Source of the DNA: an uncultured Christensenella sp.
GTDB lineage: Bacteria > Bacillota > Clostridia > Christensenellales > Borkfalkiaceae
Direction: 5' to 3'
Length of the DNA stretch: 64,000 nucleotides
Assembly: GCA_910577875.1 (NCBI GenBank)
Contig: CAJTNY010000002.1
Location: forward strand, 54,633-118,632
In this document: one piece after another, positions 26,094 through 36,589 of the stretch
Position numbering within the stretch: the stretch's first letter is position 1
Layout: every line of letters starts with the position of its first letter
Position numbers and translations under genes: made by a program
Notes under the pieces: model-generated
Seen by the model: only the letters and a program-made list of their open reading frames with translations
Told to the model about the DNA's origin: nothing
The model's database searches: none

Positions 26094-27188
26094 ATGACCG
26101 ATAAAGATTTTTTTCCTGCGCTCGAAGCGCTTGAAAAGGAAAAGGGAATTCCTCAGCAGGTATTTTTGGAGGCGCTTGAAAACGCGCTTGTTTCCGCTTG
26201 TAAAAAACAGTATACGGGCGGGGTCGGAACCGTTGAAGTCAAAACTAATCCCGAAAGAGGGACTATCGATTTCTTTACGGTAAAGACAGTCGTTGAAGAA
26301 GTTGCCGACAGAGAAAATGAAATTTCTCTCGAAGACGCGCATAAAATCAAGAAGAGCTATAAGCTCGGGGATTCCGTAAAAGAAAAATTCGTTCCGAAGA
26401 ATTTTTCGAGAATCGCGGCGCAGACGGCTAAACAGGTGATTTTACAAAAACTCCACGAAACTGAAAGAGACGCTGCCGTAAACGAGTTTTCGGATAAAGA
26501 AGGCGAACTTCTGGTCGGCGTTGTACGTAAAACCGATGCAAGAAACGTATATATCGAGCTCGGTAAAGGTCAGATTGAAGGCTTGATGTTGCCTTCGGAT
26601 CAGGTCGCGGGCGAGAAATATAACGTAAACGACAAAATAAAAGTATTTGTGAAGCGCGTTAAGAACGGTTTCCGCGGAGCACAGGTTCTTGTCAGCCGTT
26701 CGTCTGCGGGACTTGTCAGAAAACTGTTCGAAGAAGAAGTGCCCGAAATTAAGCAGGGTACGGTAGTTATCAAAGAAATCAGCAGGGAAGCGGGCGCGAG
26801 GACCAAAATCGCAATCTATTCCGAAGATTCGAGAGTGGACGCGATAGGCGCGTGCGTAGGCAATAAGGGCGCAAGGGTAAACGCAATTGTGGACGAGCTA
26901 AAAGGCGAAAAAATAGATATAATACCCTGGTCGGAAAATCCTCTTGAATTTATAGCCAAGGCGTTGTCGCCGGCGAAAGTAATTTCCGTAACACAGCTCG
27001 ACGAGGAGAAATCCGCGCTTGCCGTCGTTCCCGACGATAAGCTTTCTCTTGCCATAGGCAAAGATGGACAGAACGCGCGTCTTGCAGTAAGGCTTACGGG
27101 TTGGAAAATAGACGTCAAAAGCGAATCCGCAGCGGCGAAGCTCGGACTGAATGTTTCCTCGTCCGATGAAAACGGAGAAGAGCTTTAA
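26094..27188 (+). CDS. nusA: Transcription factor NusA (364 aa)
   Basis: Binds RNA polymerase and modulates pausing, termination and antitermination. N-terminal polymerase-binding domain (about 1-130), S1 domain (EGELLVGVVRKTDARNVYIE), and two KH domains with GACVGNKGARVNAI and LAIGKDGQNARLAVRL. The short 364-residue form, without C-terminal acidic repeats, is usual in Firmicutes. Confidence 0.95.
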   Translation: MTDKDFFPALEALEKEKGIPQQVFLEALENALVSACKKQYTGGVGTVEVKTNPERGTIDFFTVKTVVEEVADRENEISLEDAHKIKKSYKLGDSVKEKFVPKNFSRIAAQTAKQVILQKLHETERDAAVNEFSDKEGELLVGVVRKTDARNVYIELGKGQIEGLMLPSDQVAGEKYNVNDKIKVFVKRVKNGFRGAQVLVSRSSAGLVRKLFEEEVPEIKQGTVVIKEISREAGARTKIAIYSEDSRVDAIGACVGNKGARVNAIVDELKGEKIDIIPWSENPLEFIAKALSPAKVISVTQLDEEKSALAVVPDDKLSLAIGKDGQNARLAVRLTGWKIDVKSESAAAKLGLNVSSSDENGEEL

Positions 27189-27193
27189 ATAGT

Positions 27194-27463
27194 ATGCCCG
27201 ATAAAAAAATACCGTTGAGAATGTGCGTCGCGTGCCGTGAATTAAAGGATAAGAAATCAATGCTCCGCATTGTTAAAAATACGGACGGAAAAGTTTTTCT
27301 TGATTTTTCTTTTAAAGCTCAAGGTCGCGGAGCTTATATTTGCGATACTCCGGACTGTATTAAGAAATTAAAAAAACAACGGATTTTGAATAAAGTATTT
27401 TCCTGCGCCGTAGACGACGAAGTTTATGCGGCGATAGAGGAGGAGTACTTTGGCAAAAGGTAA
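27194..27463 (+). CDS. rnpM: RNase P modulator RnpM / YlxR (89 aa)
   Basis: YlxR-family small RNA-binding protein. Family pattern PLRMCVACRELKDKKSMLRIV and GRGAYICDTPDCIKK is present. In B. subtilis the homolog was reported to bind and modulate RNase P. Five bases after nusA, 14-base overlap with the next gene. Confidence 0.88.
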   Translation: MPDKKIPLRMCVACRELKDKKSMLRIVKNTDGKVFLDFSFKAQGRGAYICDTPDCIKKLKKQRILNKVFSCAVDDEVYAAIEEEYFGKR

Positions 27464-27773
27464 AGTAAGTTCTTATATAGGCTTTTGTTTTAAGTGCGGA
27501 AAAATTACCCTTGGTTCGAGCGCTATAGGAACGCTCAAGAGAGGAGTATATCTTTTGATTCTTGACGGTAAAGCGGCAAAGAACTCGCTGAGATACGCGT
27601 TAAAATTCAAGAACAGATTCGATTGTCCGCTTCTTGTGTGCAAAGAAAATTTTGAAGAACTTGTAAATAAACCGCTATGCAGACTTGCGGCGGTTAGAGA
27701 TAAAAATTTAGCGGAAGCTATTTTAAAAAGCGGCGATACAGGCTACGAATTATATACCGGAGGCGGTGAATAG
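27450..27773 (+). CDS. L7Ae-family ribosomal-type protein YlxQ (107 aa)
   Basis: Putative kink-turn RNA-binding protein of the L7Ae/L30e fold, found between rnpM and infB in Firmicutes. Recognisable core GSSAIGTLKRGVYLLILDGKAA (in part) and LLVCKENFEEL. TTG start at 27450, supported by GAGGAGGAG a few bases upstream inside rnpM. Confidence 0.8.
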   Translation: MAKGKVSSYIGFCFKCGKITLGSSAIGTLKRGVYLLILDGKAAKNSLRYALKFKNRFDCPLLVCKENFEELVNKPLCRLAAVRDKNLAEAILKSGDTGYELYTGGGE

Positions 27774-27776
27774 TAT

Positions 27777-30293
27777 ATGGCAAAAAAATACGAGAATATA
27801 GAGAATATCGGAAAGTTGATATCAGACGGCACTGTTGCTGAACTTTCCAAAAAAATCGGTTCGGCTGAAAAGCAGGCGGTTGATATACTTAAAAAATTAT
27901 CAGATTTGGAAAACGCCAAACTTGCAAAAAAAATAGAAGAAGAAAGGCTTGCGGCTGAAAAACTTGCAGCCGAGGAAGCTGTGCGCCGCGAGGCGGAAGA
28001 AGCGGCTAAGGCGGCAGAAGAAGCTAAAAAGAAAGAAGCCGAAAAAATCGAAGCCGCGCCTAAGATTGAAGAAAAGCCTGCGGAAAATAAATTCATTATC
28101 AAAAAGGCTGAAAAACCCCAGTACGTTCAGCAAACAGGCAGGCCCGCTCCCGCAAGGAACGAAGGTAAAACTTTTGTAAACCGCGATACGCGTCCTCAGA
28201 GAGAACGTCCTGCACGCGGAAACGCTCCTTTTAATAATAACGTCAATAACGGCGTTAACCGTCCCCGTCCCGCGACGGGCGGGAAGTTCAATGCACCCGC
28301 GCCCGCGCCTGCGGTTTCCGTTCAGCCTGCCAAAAATAAAAATTTCGGTCCCGATAAGAAAAAACAGAGTTTCGATAAAACTTACGTTGAAAAAGAAAGA
28401 CGTACGGTTTCAAAGCGCGCACTTCAAAAACAGCAGGGAGCGAGTATAGAGGATTTCGACGAGAATAAGAGCGGTTACAGAAAACTGCGTACTAAGAAAG
28501 ACAAGAAACAGCAAAGTTCCCAGGTTATAAAAATCGAACGCGCAGTCGTTACTACCAACGATATTCCTCTTAAAACGCTTTCCGAGAAACTCGGTATTTC
28601 CGCGGTTGAAATTACTAAGCGTCTTTTCAAAGAAGGCATAATGAAGACCGTAAACGAATCCGTCGATTACGATACCGCAGCATTGCTTGCCGCGGAGCTG
28701 GGTATAGAACTCGAATATAAGCCGGAAAAGACGGCGGAAGAAGTATTGTTCGAAAAACAAGCTGATACGGTCGAAGAGATAGAGAGCCTTGTTCCCCGCG
28801 CACCCGTCGTTACCGTTATGGGACATGTCGACCACGGTAAAACCTCTCTTTTGGATTATATAAGAAAGACGAAAGTAACCGCAGGAGAAGCGGGTGGAAT
28901 TACCCAGCATATAGGCGCTTATACGGTCACCGTAAACGGCAAGGGAATTACTTTCATAGATACACCCGGACACGAAGCGTTTACGGCAATGCGTGCCCGC
29001 GGCGCTCAGGTGACCGACTTCGTAATACTCGTTGTAGCCGCTGACGACGGAGTTATGCCGCAGACTGTAGAAGCCATAAACCATGCGAAAGCCGCAGGCG
29101 TCCAGATTATCGTAGCGGTAAACAAAATGGATAAAACAGGCGCGAATATAGAAAAAGTTAAACAGGAACTCACCAATTACAATCTCGTACCCGAAGAATG
29201 GGGCGGAGATACCGTTATTTGTCCTATCTCCTGCAAAACGGGCGAGGGTATAGACGGTCTTTTGGAAAGCCTTCTGTTGCTTGCGGAAATGAAAGAAATG
29301 CTCGCCAATCCCGAAAGAGAAGCGCGCGGAGTTATTATCGAAGCGCGTCTTGATAAGGGCAAAGGTCCGGTTGCGACCGTTCTCGTTCAGAACGGTACTC
29401 TCCGAACAGGCGATAATGTCATTTCCGGAACGGTTACGGGTAGAGTCCGCGCAATGATTGATGATACGGGCAAAAACGTTAAAGAAGCGGGGCCGTCAAT
29501 GGCGGTTAACGTTCTCGGACTCGAAGAAGTTCCGAATTCCGGCGATTCGATATTCGCGGTTTCGCAAGCTCTTATGAAAGAAGTTATGGATGAGAGAAAG
29601 AGAAAAGTAAGCGACGCTATGGTTAAGTCCGCATCGAAAGTTTCTCTCGAAGAGATGTTCGGAATGATTGCGGACGGCAACTTGAAGACGCTTAATCTTA
29701 TAATCAAAGGCGATGTTCAGGGTTCCGTGGAAGCAGTAAAGCAGTCCGTAGTTAAACTTTCGAACGAAGAAGTTCAGGTAAAGGTTATACACAGCGGCGC
29801 TGGCGCGATAACTGAAACCGACGTAATGCTTGCCGATTCTTCAAACGCTATTATTCTCGGTTTTAACGTTCGTCCCGATACAAAGGCAAAAACGCTTGCG
29901 GAGAGAAGCAAAGTAGACATAAGAAGTTACCGTATAATTTACGATTTGCTCGACGATATCGAAGCCGCGCTGAAAGGAATGCTTGCGCCTAAATATCACG
30001 AAGTATATCTAGGAAAATGTGAAGTTCGTCAAACTTTTAAAATTACAGGTGTCGGCAATATTGCGGGCTGTTACGTTCTTGACGGTAAAATTATCCGTGG
30101 CGGTAAACTGCGTATATACAGGGACGACGTGCTTGTTATTGAGGGCAATGTTCAGCAGTTGAAACGTTTTAAGGACGACGTAAAGGAAGTATCGTTCGGT
30201 TTCGAGTGCGGCTGCTCAATTGAGGGATTTAACGATATTAAGATTGGCGATGTAATTGAATGTTATATGATTGAACAGATTGCGGCAGGTTAA
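27777..30293 (+). CDS. infB: Translation initiation factor IF-2 (838 aa)
   Basis: GTPase that brings initiator tRNA to the 30S subunit. A long low-complexity N-terminal part (Glu/Lys/Ala-rich coiled region about 40-105, then Pro/Asn/Arg-rich) precedes the IF-2 N domain and the G domain: [11 protein letters not shown] (about 349), [12 protein letters not shown] and VNKMDKTG. C-terminal domains II, III and IV follow. The start ATG at 27777 lies three bases after ylxQ. Confidence 0.96.
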   Translation: MAKKYENIENIGKLISDGTVAELSKKIGSAEKQAVDILKKLSDLENAKLAKKIEEERLAAEKLAAEEAVRREAEEAAKAAEEAKKKEAEKIEAAPKIEEKPAENKFIIKKAEKPQYVQQTGRPAPARNEGKTFVNRDTRPQRERPARGNAPFNNNVNNGVNRPRPATGGKFNAPAPAPAVSVQPAKNKNFGPDKKKQSFDKTYVEKERRTVSKRALQKQQGASIEDFDENKSGYRKLRTKKDKKQQSSQVIKIERAVVTTNDIPLKTLSEKLGISAVEITKRLFKEGIMKTVNESVDYDTAALLAAELGIELEYKPEKTAEEVLFEKQADTVEEIESLVPRAPVVTVMGHVDHGKTSLLDYIRKTKVTAGEAGGITQHIGAYTVTVNGKGITFIDTPGHEAFTAMRARGAQVTDFVILVVAADDGVMPQTVEAINHAKAAGVQIIVAVNKMDKTGANIEKVKQELTNYNLVPEEWGGDTVICPISCKTGEGIDGLLESLLLLAEMKEMLANPEREARGVIIEARLDKGKGPVATVLVQNGTLRTGDNVISGTVTGRVRAMIDDTGKNVKEAGPSMAVNVLGLEEVPNSGDSIFAVSQALMKEVMDERKRKVSDAMVKSASKVSLEEMFGMIADGNLKTLNLIIKGDVQGSVEAVKQSVVKLSNEEVQVKVIHSGAGAITETDVMLADSSNAIILGFNVRPDTKAKTLAERSKVDIRSYRIIYDLLDDIEAALKGMLAPKYHEVYLGKCEVRQTFKITGVGNIAGCYVLDGKIIRGGKLRIYRDDVLVIEGNVQQLKRFKDDVKEVSFGFECGCSIEGFNDIKIGDVIECYMIEQIAAG

Positions 30294-30337
30294 GAGCAGT
30301 TTAATTCGGGCTTCTTTTGAATAAAGGAGAAAATAAA

Positions 30338-30706
30338 ATGAAAAGCAGCAGAGGCGAACGTCTTTCGGGCGAATTCCAAAAAGAAATATCTTCGGTAATT
30401 TCAAATAAACTCCGCAATAAATTTCCGGAGCTCAGCGCGATTATAAGCATAACAGAAGCCGATGTGGCTCCCGATCTTAAAAGCGCTAAAATTTTTATCA
30501 GTATTTTCGATACCGACGAAGAAAAAAGTAAAAACAGTTTCGAAATTCTTAAAAGGAACGCAGGATATATACGTCACGAACTTTCGCAGGTAATGCATTT
30601 GAGAACGATTCCCGAACTTAGATTTTATTTAGATGAAAGTATGGAATACGGAGCAAAAATAGACAAAATTCTCAGCGGACTCGACTCGGACAAAAATGAC
30701 GAATAA
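30338..30706 (+). CDS. rbfA: Ribosome-binding factor A RbfA (122 aa)
   Basis: Late 30S maturation factor with a KH-like fold. Pattern RGERLSGEFQKEISSVIS, EADVAPDLKSAKIFISIF and LRTIPELRFYLDES. The ATG at 30338 has AAAGGAGA at proper distance; a TTG at 30317 would put that site inside the coding region. Overlaps nrnA by 11 bases. Confidence 0.93.
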   Translation: MKSSRGERLSGEFQKEISSVISNKLRNKFPELSAIISITEADVAPDLKSAKIFISIFDTDEEKSKNSFEILKRNAGYIRHELSQVMHLRTIPELRFYLDESMEYGAKIDKILSGLDSDKNDE

Positions 30707-31661
30707 CAGCTTGAATGAAATAATTTCACAACTAAAAAAAGCACGTAAAGCGGTAATATTCTGCCATACACGACCCGACGGCGACGCGCTGGGCGCGGGG
30801 CTTGCGCTCTGTGTTGCTCTTCAAAACGCGGGTAAACACGCGGTTATGTGCTGTGAAGACGTTCCGCCGGAAAAATTTATGTTTCTTCCCGCGATGGCAC
30901 AAGTTTTATGTGAACTGCCTTTAAACGAAACTTACGATACTTTTATAAGCGTGGATTGCGCGGACGTAACTCGTATGGGAAAATTTTGCGATGCGTTTTT
31001 GCAGTTTTCGGGAACAAGCATAAATATAGACCATCATATTTCGAATAAAGGTTTTGCACGTTTCAATTATGTTTGCGAATGTCCCGCAAGCTGTGAACTG
31101 TTAACGGATATAATATTCGAAGCAGGCTTTGATCTAACACAGGAAGTAGCCAATCTTTTAATGCTCGGACTTATTACCGACAGTGGAAATTTCACTCATA
31201 CCGACGTTAGTGAGAAAACATTCAATACGGCGGCTAAGCTCAGAGCTCGTGGAGCGGATGTAAATTTAATCAATTATAATATGTATGCCCGTCAGCCGAA
31301 AGCAAGAGCGATACTTTACGGTCGCGTTATGAACAATATACGTTTTGCGCTTGGCGATAAACTCACCTTTATTTTAACTACTCTCGAAGATTTGGAAAAT
31401 ACCGGTGCGGATAAAAGCGTTACCGAGGGATTTGTTGATTTTCCTTTAACAATCGACAGTGTGGAAGTTTCCGTTTCTATGATGGAAGTTAAAAAGCGTC
31501 AGTATAAAATATCTTTGAGAAGCAAGGGTACCGTAAACGTTAATGCCGTGGCGTCAACTTTCGGCGGGGGAGGACATATTCTTGCAAGCGGCTGTATGCT
31601 TATAGGTGAACTTGAAGAAGTTATAGAAAAAATAACATACGCTGTATACCAGAATTTATGA
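30696..31661 (+). CDS. nrnA: DHH-family oligoribonuclease / pAp phosphatase NrnA (321 aa)
   Basis: Degrades nano-RNA and often dephosphorylates pAp. DHH domain ligands in CHTRPDGDALGAG, SVDCAD and NIDHHISN plus ITDSGNFTHTD; C-terminal DHHA1 motif FGGGGHILASG. The position between rbfA and truB is standard in Firmicutes. Overlaps truB by 4 bases. Confidence 0.92.
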   Translation: MTNNSLNEIISQLKKARKAVIFCHTRPDGDALGAGLALCVALQNAGKHAVMCCEDVPPEKFMFLPAMAQVLCELPLNETYDTFISVDCADVTRMGKFCDAFLQFSGTSINIDHHISNKGFARFNYVCECPASCELLTDIIFEAGFDLTQEVANLLMLGLITDSGNFTHTDVSEKTFNTAAKLRARGADVNLINYNMYARQPKARAILYGRVMNNIRFALGDKLTFILTTLEDLENTGADKSVTEGFVDFPLTIDSVEVSVSMMEVKKRQYKISLRSKGTVNVNAVASTFGGGGHILASGCMLIGELEEVIEKITYAVYQNL

Positions 31662-32506
31662 CGGGTTTTGTAATAGTAGATAAAAAGACAGGGGTAAGTT
31701 CCGCCAAAGAAGTGAATATAATAAAGAAGCTTACGCAAACGCCTTGCGGACATATGGGTACTCTCGACCCTATGGCAAGCGGAGTTTTGCCGGTCGCGAT
31801 TGGCAATTCTGCGCGGCTTTTCAATTATTTTCTGGATAAGCGTAAAATTTACGAAGCGGAGTTTATTTTCGGCTGTGACAGCGATACGCTCGATACGACC
31901 GGAAAGATGTTAAAGTCAGGCGGCTATGTTCCTTCCGAAGTCGAAATAGTAAAAGTTCTCCCCGAATTTTCAGGCGAAGTTATGCAGGTTCCTCCAAGAT
32001 ACAGCGCGAAAAACATTGAAGGGAAGAGAGGATACCAGCTTGCGAGAGCGGGAATAGATTTTACTCTTCCGCCTAAAAAGGTGAATATATATTCGATAAA
32101 TTTAAAAGGCAGAGTATCCGAGAATTCTTTTTCTTTTATAATCGAGTGCGGCGGAGGTACTTATATACGTTCTATTGCTCGAGATTTAGGTGAACGATTG
32201 AACACCTGTGCGGTTATGAGTTCTTTAAAAAGAACACAAAGCGGAGTTTTTACGCTTGAAAACTCGGTTCGGACCGAAAATCTTACCGCAGAGAATATTG
32301 AACAATATATTATCAAAACCGAAAGCGTGTTGCCTTATGAGAGTATAAAACCGTCCGAAACGGAAGCAAAAAAGCTGTTTAACGGTTTGACGGTGCAAAG
32401 CTGTTTAACGGACGGAATTTATAAAATATTTCGCACAGAAGGTTCGTTTTACGGACTTGCCGAAGTAAAACATAATATTTTAAAGGTTAGGACAAAATTA
32501 TGTTAG
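31658..32506 (+). CDS. truB: tRNA pseudouridine(55) synthase TruB (282 aa)
   Basis: Makes pseudouridine 55 in the T loop of tRNAs. N-terminal FVIVDKKTGVSS, catalytic Asp in MGTLDPMASGVLP (about residue 34), YEAEFIFGCDSDTLDTTG, and GGGTYIRSIARDLG. Overlaps ribF by 7 bases. Confidence 0.95.
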   Translation: MTGFVIVDKKTGVSSAKEVNIIKKLTQTPCGHMGTLDPMASGVLPVAIGNSARLFNYFLDKRKIYEAEFIFGCDSDTLDTTGKMLKSGGYVPSEVEIVKVLPEFSGEVMQVPPRYSAKNIEGKRGYQLARAGIDFTLPPKKVNIYSINLKGRVSENSFSFIIECGGGTYIRSIARDLGERLNTCAVMSSLKRTQSGVFTLENSVRTENLTAENIEQYIIKTESVLPYESIKPSETEAKKLFNGLTVQSCLTDGIYKIFRTEGSFYGLAEVKHNILKVRTKLC

Positions 32507-33399
32507 AAATCATTAAGTACAATGAAGACGAGTATACTTTCCCTTGTTTACTCGTACTCGGGTGTTTCGATTCGATTCACATCGGTCACGCCGAATTGCT
32601 GAAAAAAGCAAAATTACAAGCAAAAATCAACGGTCTTGATTTAGGCGTAATGATGTTTACGGGCGGCAAAGGCGGCAGACAGGTCTATACGTTTGAGGAA
32701 AGGCAGAAATTTCTCGAACAGTTTAATGTTAAATTTATTCTTGCAATCGATTATAACGAAGAATTCAAAAAGACTTCCGCAGGCGAATTTTTGGAAAAGC
32801 TTGAAAACAAACTCAATGTAAAAGCTTACATGAGCGGACGAGATTTCCGTTTCGGCGCCGATGCGAAAGGTAAGTCTGCGACTCTTAAAGCATATGCCGA
32901 GGATGAGGAAAACGGAGTATGGTATATGCCCGTCAAGGACGTGGTTTATGTCGGCGAGAAGGTCAGTACAACTTTAATTAAAAGCTGTATCGAGAACGGT
33001 AACCTTGTCAAAGCGGGCGCGTTGCTCGGCAGAAATTATTCGGTTACGGGTTTTGTTATAGAGGGAGCGAACCGCGGCAAAAAAGTAGTCGGATTCCCTA
33101 CCGTAAATATGAAATACCCAGTAGACAAGGTCGAAGTCAAGAAGGGTGTTTACAAGGTCAGATGTCTTGTCGGCGAAGAGGAGTTTGTAGGCATTGCGAA
33201 CTACGGACCTCGTCCCACGTTCAACGAGCAGAGTTCGGTTTTAGAAGCGTACATAGACGGATTTTTAGGGACTCTATACGGCAGAAGCGTGACGATAGAG
33301 TTTGTCGAGTTTATAAGGGATATAGAAAAATTCGAATCTCCCGAGGCGTTAAACGCTCAGCTTAAACTCGATTTGCAGATGGCAAAACTGAAAGTTTAA
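32500..33399 (+). CDS. ribF: Bifunctional riboflavin kinase / FAD synthetase RibF (299 aa)
   Basis: Makes FMN and then FAD. N-terminal nucleotidyltransferase half with GCFDSIHIGHAELL and a STTLIKSCIENG region; C-terminal kinase half with GANRGKKVVGFPTVNM and a late Glu-containing IEFVEFIRD. Length is usual. Last gene of the classical block. Confidence 0.93.
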   Translation: MLEIIKYNEDEYTFPCLLVLGCFDSIHIGHAELLKKAKLQAKINGLDLGVMMFTGGKGGRQVYTFEERQKFLEQFNVKFILAIDYNEEFKKTSAGEFLEKLENKLNVKAYMSGRDFRFGADAKGKSATLKAYAEDEENGVWYMPVKDVVYVGEKVSTTLIKSCIENGNLVKAGALLGRNYSVTGFVIEGANRGKKVVGFPTVNMKYPVDKVEVKKGVYKVRCLVGEEEFVGIANYGPRPTFNEQSSVLEAYIDGFLGTLYGRSVTIEFVEFIRDIEKFESPEALNAQLKLDLQMAKLKV

Positions 33400-33407
33400 C
33401 TTAAATT

Positions 33408-34055
33408 ATGTGTTATAAAAATTTACCCGAAGGATACGTATTTCACGATAAAATCGATTTGCAGAATAATAAAAAACAATTTTGGTTGATTCAGGGTATC
33501 GGTATTCTTATAATGGCAATAATGTTCGTTGGCGGTTATTTTATTGCCGGCGTAGGTTTTTTAGACAACGAAGATTTAATCACGTTAATAATAGCTCTTA
33601 TCGTTTTAATAGTCGGTTACGTTCTGTATATAATTTTGCACGAAGCAACCCACGGTATAGTTATGTATCTGTCGGTTGATGCGAAACTCAATTTCGGTTT
33701 TGTCGGTTGGGCTGCGTATGTAGGCAGTACGGGTTATTTCGACAAAAAGCATTATATTTTAATATCTCTTGCGCCGCTTGTAGTCTGGGGAATAATATTT
33801 GCGGTTTTAAACGTATTTTTCCATAGCGGAATCTGGTTTTGGGTAATATGGTTTCTACAGATAGGAAACGTTTCGGGCGCTTGCGGAGATTTGTTTTGCA
33901 TTTACAAAACGATAACTTACCCTAAAAATGTTTTAGTGTATGATACGGGTATGAATATGACTGTGTATAGAATGAAGACGCAGGAAGAGCTTGAAGCCGA
34001 GAATGAGCAAACGGAAACAGGCACTGCAATTAATGGAGAAAGTTCAATTGATTAA
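33408..34055 (+). CDS. DUF3267 zincin-like membrane protein (215 aa)
   Basis: Putative membrane metallopeptidase of the DUF3267 group. About four hydrophobic segments; a zinc-type HEATH motif (about residue 80) sits at the edge of the second one, and SGACGDLF near residue 158 may supply the third ligand, as in site-2-protease-like folds. No substrate is known. It follows ribF by 8 bases and overlaps the next coding region. Confidence 0.75.
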   Translation: MCYKNLPEGYVFHDKIDLQNNKKQFWLIQGIGILIMAIMFVGGYFIAGVGFLDNEDLITLIIALIVLIVGYVLYIILHEATHGIVMYLSVDAKLNFGFVGWAAYVGSTGYFDKKHYILISLAPLVVWGIIFAVLNVFFHSGIWFWVIWFLQIGNVSGACGDLFCIYKTITYPKNVLVYDTGMNMTVYRMKTQEELEAENEQTETGTAINGESSID

Positions 34056-34914
34056 ATTCGGACCCAGCGGCAACGGCGAAGGCTTTTACGCCGCAGGAAA
34101 CAAGCATACGGAAGAAGCGGCGGAGTACTGCAAAAATCTCGGCTTAGATTGTTTCGAATATTCGTTCGGCAGAGGTATAATGCTTTCGGAAGGCAAAGCG
34201 GTAGCGATAGGACAAGCTTTTAAAGAAGCGGGATTAGAACTAAGTGTTCACGCGCCTTACTTTATAAACTTTGCAAATCCCGACGACGAAGCCGCGCAGA
34301 AATCCTTTAATTACGTTTTAAACAGCGCTAAGTTTTTAAAACATTTCGGCGGAAAGCGCGTAGTTTTTCATCCCGCAGCCCAGGGTAAAGCTGCGCGCGG
34401 GGATGCAGTTAAACTTACGGAAGACAGGTTAAAGGTTTTAAGAGATTATATTTATCTTAACGGTTTTGAGGATTTATTCTTTTGTCCCGAAACTATGGGC
34501 AAACTCGCGCAGATAGGCACTTTGGAAGAAGTGGTAAACTTCTGTAAGATTGACAAGGTGTTTCTTCCCGCTATAGATTTCGGTCATATCAACGCACGCG
34601 AGGGCGGTAGTTTAAAGAAAGTTGAAGACTACAAGTCACGCCTTGAATTTATGATTTCGGAGCTCGGATACGAGAGGGTAAAGCATTTCCATGTACATTT
34701 TTCAAAAATAATGTACGGCGGAAAGGGTGAAATAAAGCATTTAACATTTGAAGATACCGATTACGGTCCTGAATTCGAACCGCTTGCAATCGCGTTGAAA
34801 CAGCTAAAATTAGAACCATATATAGTAAGCGAATCCGCAGGCACGCAGGATAAGGACGCGCTTGAAATGAAACGCATATACGGAAGTGTTGACATCTGTA
34901 AAAATATTTGTTAA
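34048..34914 (+). CDS. Endonuclease IV-like TIM-barrel protein (288 aa)
   Basis: Resembles the apurinic endonuclease / deoxyribonuclease IV branch of the xylose-isomerase-like TIM barrels. Candidate metal ligands: His in LSVHAPYF, His in VVFHPAAQG, Glu in FCPETMG, Asp/His in AIDFGHINA, His in FHVHFSK and Glu in VSESAG. A TTG start at 34048 yields the usual start (M)IKFGPSGNGEGF and has GGAGAA nine bases upstream; in-frame ATGs at 34033 and 33991 are alternatives. The gene overlaps the end of the zincin-like gene by 8 bases. Confidence 0.75.
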   Translation: MIKFGPSGNGEGFYAAGNKHTEEAAEYCKNLGLDCFEYSFGRGIMLSEGKAVAIGQAFKEAGLELSVHAPYFINFANPDDEAAQKSFNYVLNSAKFLKHFGGKRVVFHPAAQGKAARGDAVKLTEDRLKVLRDYIYLNGFEDLFFCPETMGKLAQIGTLEEVVNFCKIDKVFLPAIDFGHINAREGGSLKKVEDYKSRLEFMISELGYERVKHFHVHFSKIMYGGKGEIKHLTFEDTDYGPEFEPLAIALKQLKLEPYIVSESAGTQDKDALEMKRIYGSVDICKNIC

Positions 34915-34935
34915 AATTATTAATGGAGAAATTGA

Positions 34936-35985
34936 ATGAACCGCACTAACGCGAGCAAAATATACAACCTTGTCAAGGCGGAAGCCGTTTTGACCGAAGC
35001 TGAAGATTTGCGTAAGTATCTTACGGGTATTTCGACTTCGTTCGGATACGTTTTATCGGATAAAAACGGTACATCGTTTTATACCGATTCACGCTATCTC
35101 GAAGGCGCGTTAAACGCGCTTAAAGGTACTGGCATAGCTGTAAAGCAGTTTGTTCCGCCGCTTGAAAATTTGATTTCTTCATATAATCAGATAGCTGTTC
35201 CTATAGGTAGAACGCTTTATCCTGACTATGAAAAACTTAAAAATAACGGTTTTGAGATAGTCGACAGTTTGCCAGCGTTCACCTCGGCAATGTCTGTTAA
35301 AGAGGACTATGAACTCGAATATATAAAAAACGCGTGCAGAATAACCGACAGGGCATTTTCGGCATTGCTCGACACGATAAAAGAAGGGCAGACTGAAAAC
35401 GAAGTTGCGGCACAGCTTGAATATTTAATGCGCAAATTCGGCGCAAGCGGAACGAGTTTCGAAACGATAGTCGCTTTCGGCGAAAATTCGAGTGTTCCTC
35501 ATCACGAAACAGGAGCGCGCAAACTTAAAAACGGCGATATCATTTTGATAGATTTCGGATGTAAAATAGGCGGATATTGTTCGGATTGTACGAGAACGGT
35601 GCTTTTCGGCGGCAACGGCGGACACGAGGAATTCAAAAAAGCTTACGAAGCCGTTCTTAAAGCTCATTTACTTGCAAAAGAGAAAATTACCTGTAACATG
35701 ACAGGTAAAGACGCGGACGCGATAGCCCGTAATTGTTTAAAAGAATACGGTTTGGATAAATTTTTTACTCACGCTTTGGGACACGGAATTGGAATAAACG
35801 TTCATGAATTTCCTAGACTTTCGCCCAAATCGGAAGACAGACTTACAAACGGTATGGTATTTTCCGACGAACCCGGGGTTTATCTTGAAGGTAAATTCGG
35901 GATAAGAATCGAAGATACCGTTGCGCTATCGAACGGCACAATTGAAAGTTTGACCGATTCGGATAAAAAACTGATAATTTTATAA
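34936..35985 (+). CDS. Xaa-Pro aminopeptidase, M24 family (349 aa)
   Basis: Dinuclear-metal aminopeptidase that removes N-terminal residues before proline. N-terminal creatinase-like domain (about 1-120), then the pita-bread fold with ligands in ILIDFGCKIGGYCSDCTRT, HALGHGIGINVHEFP, SDEPGVYLEG and GIRIEDTV. Located directly before efp, the usual Firmicute neighbour. Confidence 0.92.
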   Translation: MNRTNASKIYNLVKAEAVLTEAEDLRKYLTGISTSFGYVLSDKNGTSFYTDSRYLEGALNALKGTGIAVKQFVPPLENLISSYNQIAVPIGRTLYPDYEKLKNNGFEIVDSLPAFTSAMSVKEDYELEYIKNACRITDRAFSALLDTIKEGQTENEVAAQLEYLMRKFGASGTSFETIVAFGENSSVPHHETGARKLKNGDIILIDFGCKIGGYCSDCTRTVLFGGNGGHEEFKKAYEAVLKAHLLAKEKITCNMTGKDADAIARNCLKEYGLDKFFTHALGHGIGINVHEFPRLSPKSEDRLTNGMVFSDEPGVYLEGKFGIRIEDTVALSNGTIESLTDSDKKLIIL

Positions 35986-36013
35986 ATTGTTTTAAAACAA
36001 GGAGAAATATAAT

Positions 36014-36589
36014 ATGGCATCGATTTTAGCAGGCGACATCAGAAAGGGCAGTACTTTCGAGTACAACGGCAAGGGCGTATATACCGTAACTGAATTCCAG
36101 CACGTTAAGCCAGGCAAAGGTGCGGCGTTTGTAAGAGCAACGCTTAAAAACGTTGTTACCGGTCAGGTTCTTTCCGATATAACATTTAACCCCACCGCAA
36201 AACTCGAAACGGCTCAGGTAGAAACCAAGAAGATGACATATTCGTACACGGACGGAGAATTCTATTATTTTATGGACCCCGATTCGTTTGATATGATTAC
36301 ACTTAATTTCGACCAGGTAGAGGACGCTCTTAAATATATTAAAGAGAACGATACGGTAACTATCAAGTTCTTGAAAGGCACGGCATTCTCGGTTGAACCC
36401 GAAAATTTCGTTGAACTTAAAATTACCGAATGCGAACCCGGCGTTAAGGGTAATACCGCAACCAACGCTCTGAAAAACGCTGTCGTTGAAACGGGCGCGA
36501 CTATTCAGGTTCCTATGTTCGTCGAAGAGGGCGAAACGATTCGTATCGATACCCGTACAGGCGAATATATGTCGAGGGTCGGTAAATAA
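36014..36589 (+). CDS. efp: Elongation factor P (191 aa)
   Basis: Relieves ribosome stalling at polyproline. Three beta-barrel domains; domain I loop [12 protein letters not shown] carries the conserved Lys35 that is modified in other species. C-terminal [22 protein letters not shown] (in part) is canonical. Good site AAGGAGA. No modification genes (earP, epmA, ymfI) lie nearby. Confidence 0.96.
   Translation: MASILAGDIRKGSTFEYNGKGVYTVTEFQHVKPGKGAAFVRATLKNVVTGQVLSDITFNPTAKLETAQVETKKMTYSYTDGEFYYFMDPDSFDMITLNFDQVEDALKYIKENDTVTIKFLKGTAFSVEPENFVELKITECEPGVKGNTATNALKNAVVETGATIQVPMFVEEGETIRIDTRTGEYMSRVGK

Noticed and set aside
28410..29084. Minus-strand frame of 224 codons inside infB
   Set aside because: Antisense shadow of the conserved G-domain coding region.
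30317..30337. TTG start for rbfA
   Set aside because: It would place the strong AAAGGAGA site inside the gene; the ATG at 30338 is well placed.
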